A DNA stretch of 7,575 nucleotides from Candidatus Woesearchaeota archaeon (GTDB taxonomy: Archaea > Nanobdellota > Nanobdellia > SCGC-AAA011-G17 > JACQNH01). The notes beneath the pieces are model-generated. The model had not been told where the DNA came from. It was given only the letters and a program-made list of their open reading frames with translations, and did no database searches. This document shows, piece by piece, positions 6,183 through 7,575 of this stretch (positions within the stretch are counted from its first letter, which is position 1; every line of letters starts with the position of its first letter). A program made the position numbers and the translations under genes. Where the stretch lies: contig JACQNH010000047.1 of assembly GCA_016203175.1 (NCBI GenBank), positions 1 to 7,575 on the forward strand, in the 5' to 3' direction.

Positions 6183-6455
6183 ATGCCATCATTAAAAGAG
6201 CATTGTTTTAATAGTAGAAAGAGGACAGGTTATTCTTATTACAAACTACATAAATGGATGGATTCTCAAGAAAGTGGTCTAGGTGTTGATCACCGTAGGG
6301 AAAGACATGATTTGAGTTATATTCCTTCTGTTATTAAACTATTTGGTTCTAATCATGTTCAAGAGTTCTTATTTCATATATCAGAGGATTATTACAGTTC
6401 TGCTCTTAAATGGAACAAAAGGCAAAAAAAGGTTTTCTGGAAGAAAATCTTTTAA
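6183..6455 (+). CDS. Small His-rich protein with HRRxRHD motif
   Basis: This is a 90-aa protein. It has the pattern MPSLKEHC...RTG...LHKWMD...GVDHRRERHDLSYIP...FG...EFLFHISEDY, with histidines at 7, 23, 37, 42, 58 and 65. From memory this matches a family of small uncharacterised archaeal and viral proteins (MPS..EHC start, HRR.RHD centre). The spaced His/Asp/Glu suggest a helical metal-binding or nuclease-like site, but I cannot name the family with certainty. The C-terminal 16 residues are strongly basic and aromatic (WNKRQKKVFWKKIF), as in a nucleic-acid or membrane contact. An in-frame TAG directly precedes the ATG, so the start is fixed. It follows rep in the same direction and its stop overlaps the convergent recombinase stop by 3 bases. 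Confidence 0.75.
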   Translation: MPSLKEHCFNSRKRTGYSYYKLHKWMDSQESGLGVDHRRERHDLSYIPSVIKLFGSNHVQEFLFHISEDYYSSALKWNKRQKKVFWKKIF

Positions 6456-6471
6456 TTTTTATTAAGTTTTT
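6452..6471. terminator. T-rich convergent end region
   Basis: The stop codons of the plus-strand 90-aa gene and the minus-strand recombinase share TTAA at 6452-6455. Just after the plus-strand stop lie T5 (6456-6460) and T5 (6466-6470) tracts, with CTTTTAAT/ATTAAG giving a weak bulged stem. T tracts alone can terminate archaeal transcription. In the other direction, A tracts within the 90-aa gene end provide T runs on the minus strand. Confidence 0.35.
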
Positions 6472-7117
6472 CTCTCATATATTCTAAGTAGTTTTTATCA
6501 GTATGCACATAGACTTTAGAACTAGAAAGGTGCGAATGTCCGGCAGTATTGGCTACTAAAAATATGTCTTTAGTTTCATTGTAGATCTGCGAAAGTCTAG
6601 TATGTCTTAATGTATATGCTCTATATGGTGGAACTGTTGAGTTAATAGCAGGTTTCCAAAGTCCAGCAGGTTTTAAGATTTTTTCTCTAAAGATATGCTT
6701 TAATCTTCCAGTTGAGATATGTGGGTTTTCTAGACTTGGAAAAAGATATTGAGATCCTTTCCAAAATCTAAATCTATCAAACGCAAAAAAATCTTTAAGA
6801 TAAGGTAATATTTGTTGAGGTATTGGTAAAATTCTATCTTTCTTTTGTTTGTTATTTTCTCCTCTTATCTTTACAGTTAAGTTTTCTAAATCAAAGTCAT
6901 CAAATCTTAAACAACAAATTTCTTTGGGTCTTGCTGCCAAAAAATAAATGCAGGCAACAATAGATTTATCTCTATATCTCATAAATTCCCCCCAGTCATT
7001 CTTTAAGTAGTTTGTGCTGTTTTGTATAGTTTCAAAAACCTTGGTTAGATCTAAAGGTGAAAAAAACTCAGGTAATTTCTTAGTTTCTTCATATAAAAGC
7101 ATTTGGTTGTTTGTCAT
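6452..7117 (-). CDS. int: Tyrosine recombinase/integrase, catalytic domain only
   Basis: This 221-aa protein should cut and rejoin DNA through a 3'-phosphotyrosine for site-specific integration, excision or dimer resolution. Catalytic landmarks: box I arginine in FLAARPKEICCLRFDDFDLEN (R63), a lysine in the beta-turn KKDR (about 90-93), AYTLRHTRLSQIY (R171), AGHSHLSSSKVYVHTD (H194 and nucleophile Y203, with the usual nine-residue spacing). In the H-x-x-R motif the histidine is replaced by tyrosine (Y168-T-L-R171). The protein begins almost at the catalytic domain and lacks the usual N-terminal SAM-like core-binding domain of about 90-100 residues, so it is short for the family. The start at 7117 is preferred; a second Met is at residue 6. 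It is transcribed against rep and away from the small gene at 7251. Confidence 0.9.
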   Translation of the reverse strand: MTNNQMLLYEETKKLPEFFSPLDLTKVFETIQNSTNYLKNDWGEFMRYRDKSIVACIYFLAARPKEICCLRFDDFDLENLTVKIRGENNKQKKDRILPIPQQILPYLKDFFAFDRFRFWKGSQYLFPSLENPHISTGRLKHIFREKILKPAGLWKPAINSTVPPYRAYTLRHTRLSQIYNETKDIFLVANTAGHSHLSSSKVYVHTDKNYLEYMREKLNKN

Positions 7118-7250
7118 AATGTATAAATACTGTATATGTGCTGTAAATAATTATTTCTGTGCTATAATCACTAGTTCTAAATCTATATACTCTAAAACAA
7201 TAATATTTATATACTATTGCTCTATTCATACTGCATATAAGGAGTAAAAA
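7118..7250. promoter_or_regulatory. Divergent promoter/operator region between int and the small gene
   Basis: This AT-rich spacer has TATA-like boxes for both directions: TTTATATA (7206-7213) for the plus gene, and on the minus strand an AATAATTATTTAC stretch (about 7143-7155) some 26-38 bases before the int start. Repeats are unusually frequent: TGTGCTGTA (7137-7145) and TGTGCTATA (7158-7166), 21 bases apart; ATACTGTATATG (7127-7138) and ATACTGCATATA (7228-7239), each about 10 bases before one of the divergent starts; TATATACT at 7184-7191 and 7208-7215. This is what repressor operators controlling int would look like. Confidence 0.55.
7239..7244 (+). promoter_or_regulatory. Shine-Dalgarno site of the small gene
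   Basis: AAGGAG lies 6 bases before the ATG at 7251 and fixes that start. With the TATA box at 7206-7213, transcription would begin near 7235, giving a leader of about 15 bases. The site overlaps the end of the ATACTGCATATA repeat, so a bound repressor could block both transcription and ribosome entry sequences. Confidence 0.65.
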
Positions 7251-7430
7251 ATGGTTGAAGTTACCAAAAAAATAAACAAGCCAACGCATAGAATTTATTT
7301 ACAAGAGCTTCAATCAAAGAAAGGTAGAAGTATAACTTTTAAGCTTAATAAAATAATTCCCTTGGATGATTTAAAGGGAAAAATTATAAATTGTATAGAG
7401 CATATTGAGGTGAGCAAAGCGTCCGTTTAG
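7251..7430 (+). CDS. Small basic protein divergent from int, apparently frameshifted
   Basis: This is a 59-residue reading frame with its own TATA box and AAGGAG site. The sequence is basic in its first half (EVTKKINKPTHRIYLQELQSKKGRSITFKLN) and then turns to IPLDDLKGKIINCIEHIE, suggesting a small beta-rich fold. I recognise no family. Divergent placement from the recombinase suits a regulator, but no helix-turn-helix is evident. After IEHIE the frame reads VSKASV and stops, while the -1 frame from 7409 continues with convincing protein (GEQSVRLDELLADGLAYNRIRKPNF) to a stop at 7484-7486. A single missing G near 7409 would give an uninterrupted protein of 78 residues. Either the base is missing in the assembly, the gene is broken, or the ribosome shifts frame. 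Confidence 0.65.
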   Translation: MVEVTKKINKPTHRIYLQELQSKKGRSITFKLNKIIPLDDLKGKIINCIEHIEVSKASV

Positions 7431-7486
7431 ATGAACTATTGGCTGACGGATTGGCATATAATAGAATAAGGAAACCTAATTTTTAA
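7409..7486 (+). pseudogene. Out-of-frame C-terminal continuation of the small gene
   Basis: The frame opens after a TGA at 7406-7408 and runs 25 codons to TAA at 7484-7486, reading GEQSVRLDELLADGLAYNRIRKPNF. It has no start codon or ribosome site of its own and looks like the displaced end of the gene starting at 7251. No clear slippery heptamer of the X XXY YYZ type is visible in the overlap (7409-7430), which favours an indel over programmed frameshifting. Confidence 0.5.
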
Positions 7487-7532
7487 AGGTTTTGAATTTA
7501 TATGCTGTAGAATATATTAATAATATTAGGCT

Positions 7533-7548
7533 GGTACCTTATTTTTTT
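7533..7548 (+). terminator. T-tract terminator candidate
   Basis: A run of seven T at 7542-7548 lies about 55 bases after the stop of the frameshifted small gene. A short AGG/CCT pairing and a GGTACC palindrome precede it. A T tract is enough for archaeal RNA polymerase. Apart from this, nothing firm is visible in 7487-7575. Confidence 0.35.
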
Positions 7549-7575
7549 CACCATTTGGTAATTTAGGATAACCGG

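Noticed and set aside
7014..7289. Long-looking reading frames on both strands over the int start and the spacer
   Set aside because: They have no codon or protein character, and they overlap the int N-terminus, the promoter region and the better-supported gene at 7251.
1..7575. Window as a complete circular element
   Set aside because: Joining the ends places an in-frame TAA just before the first gene with no start codon or signal peptide, so the first gene is more likely cut by the window edge.
7498..7575. Minus-strand partial frame ending PNIINIFYSI
   Set aside because: Only 25 codons are open to the edge, with no recognisable features; chance openness is likely at this length.
1..7575. 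CRISPR arrays, rRNA, insertion sequence ends
   Set aside because: No regularly spaced repeats, conserved rRNA blocks or terminal inverted repeats were seen on reading either strand.

Overview
The window looks like part of a small rolling-circle mobile element, or an integrated copy of one, from an AT-rich archaeon. The host is most plausibly a DPANN lineage of the Woesearchaeota/Pacearchaeota kind, but this is inferred from style and no marker gene proves it. Supporting signs are secreted proteins dense in N-X-S/T sequons, a Thr/Ser-only linker, a DNRLRE-type surface domain, TATA-like promoter boxes, and Shine-Dalgarno sites matching the GGAGGTGATC end of 16S rRNA. The standard genetic code fits throughout.

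Layout. (1) Positions 2-4986 are six tightly packed plus-strand genes: a Cys-rich membrane-anchored protein cut by the window edge, a CPBP intramembrane protease, a secreted Cys-rich protein, a 551-aa spike-like type I membrane protein (DNRLRE-like domain, Thr/Ser linker, Ig-like region, Cys-rich knot, transmembrane anchor), a 347-aa secreted protein rich in sequons, and a 92-aa polytopic membrane protein. (2) Positions 4987-5136 are a structured non-coding region holding a pC194/pUB110-type nick motif (TCTTGATA) beside a hairpin. (3) Positions 5137-6455 hold a Rep_1-type HUH replication initiator, a possible 31-aa overlapping ORF and a 90-aa His-rich protein. (4) Positions 6452-7117 (minus strand) encode a short, catalytic-domain-only tyrosine recombinase. 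(5) Positions 7118-7250 are a divergent promoter region with repeated candidate operators. (6) Positions 7251-7486 hold a small gene that appears frameshifted.

How it could fit together (inference). Rep nicks the origin just upstream of its own gene, the recombinase integrates or resolves the element, and the divergent small gene may control the recombinase. The surface module resembles in logic a pleolipovirus-like set (spike, small membrane protein, rolling-circle Rep), but no packaging or NTPase gene is visible. A plasmid with a surface-protein cassette, or a host surface operon next to an integrated mini-element, remains possible. The joined window ends give no plausible start for the first gene, so I do not claim the window is a complete circle.
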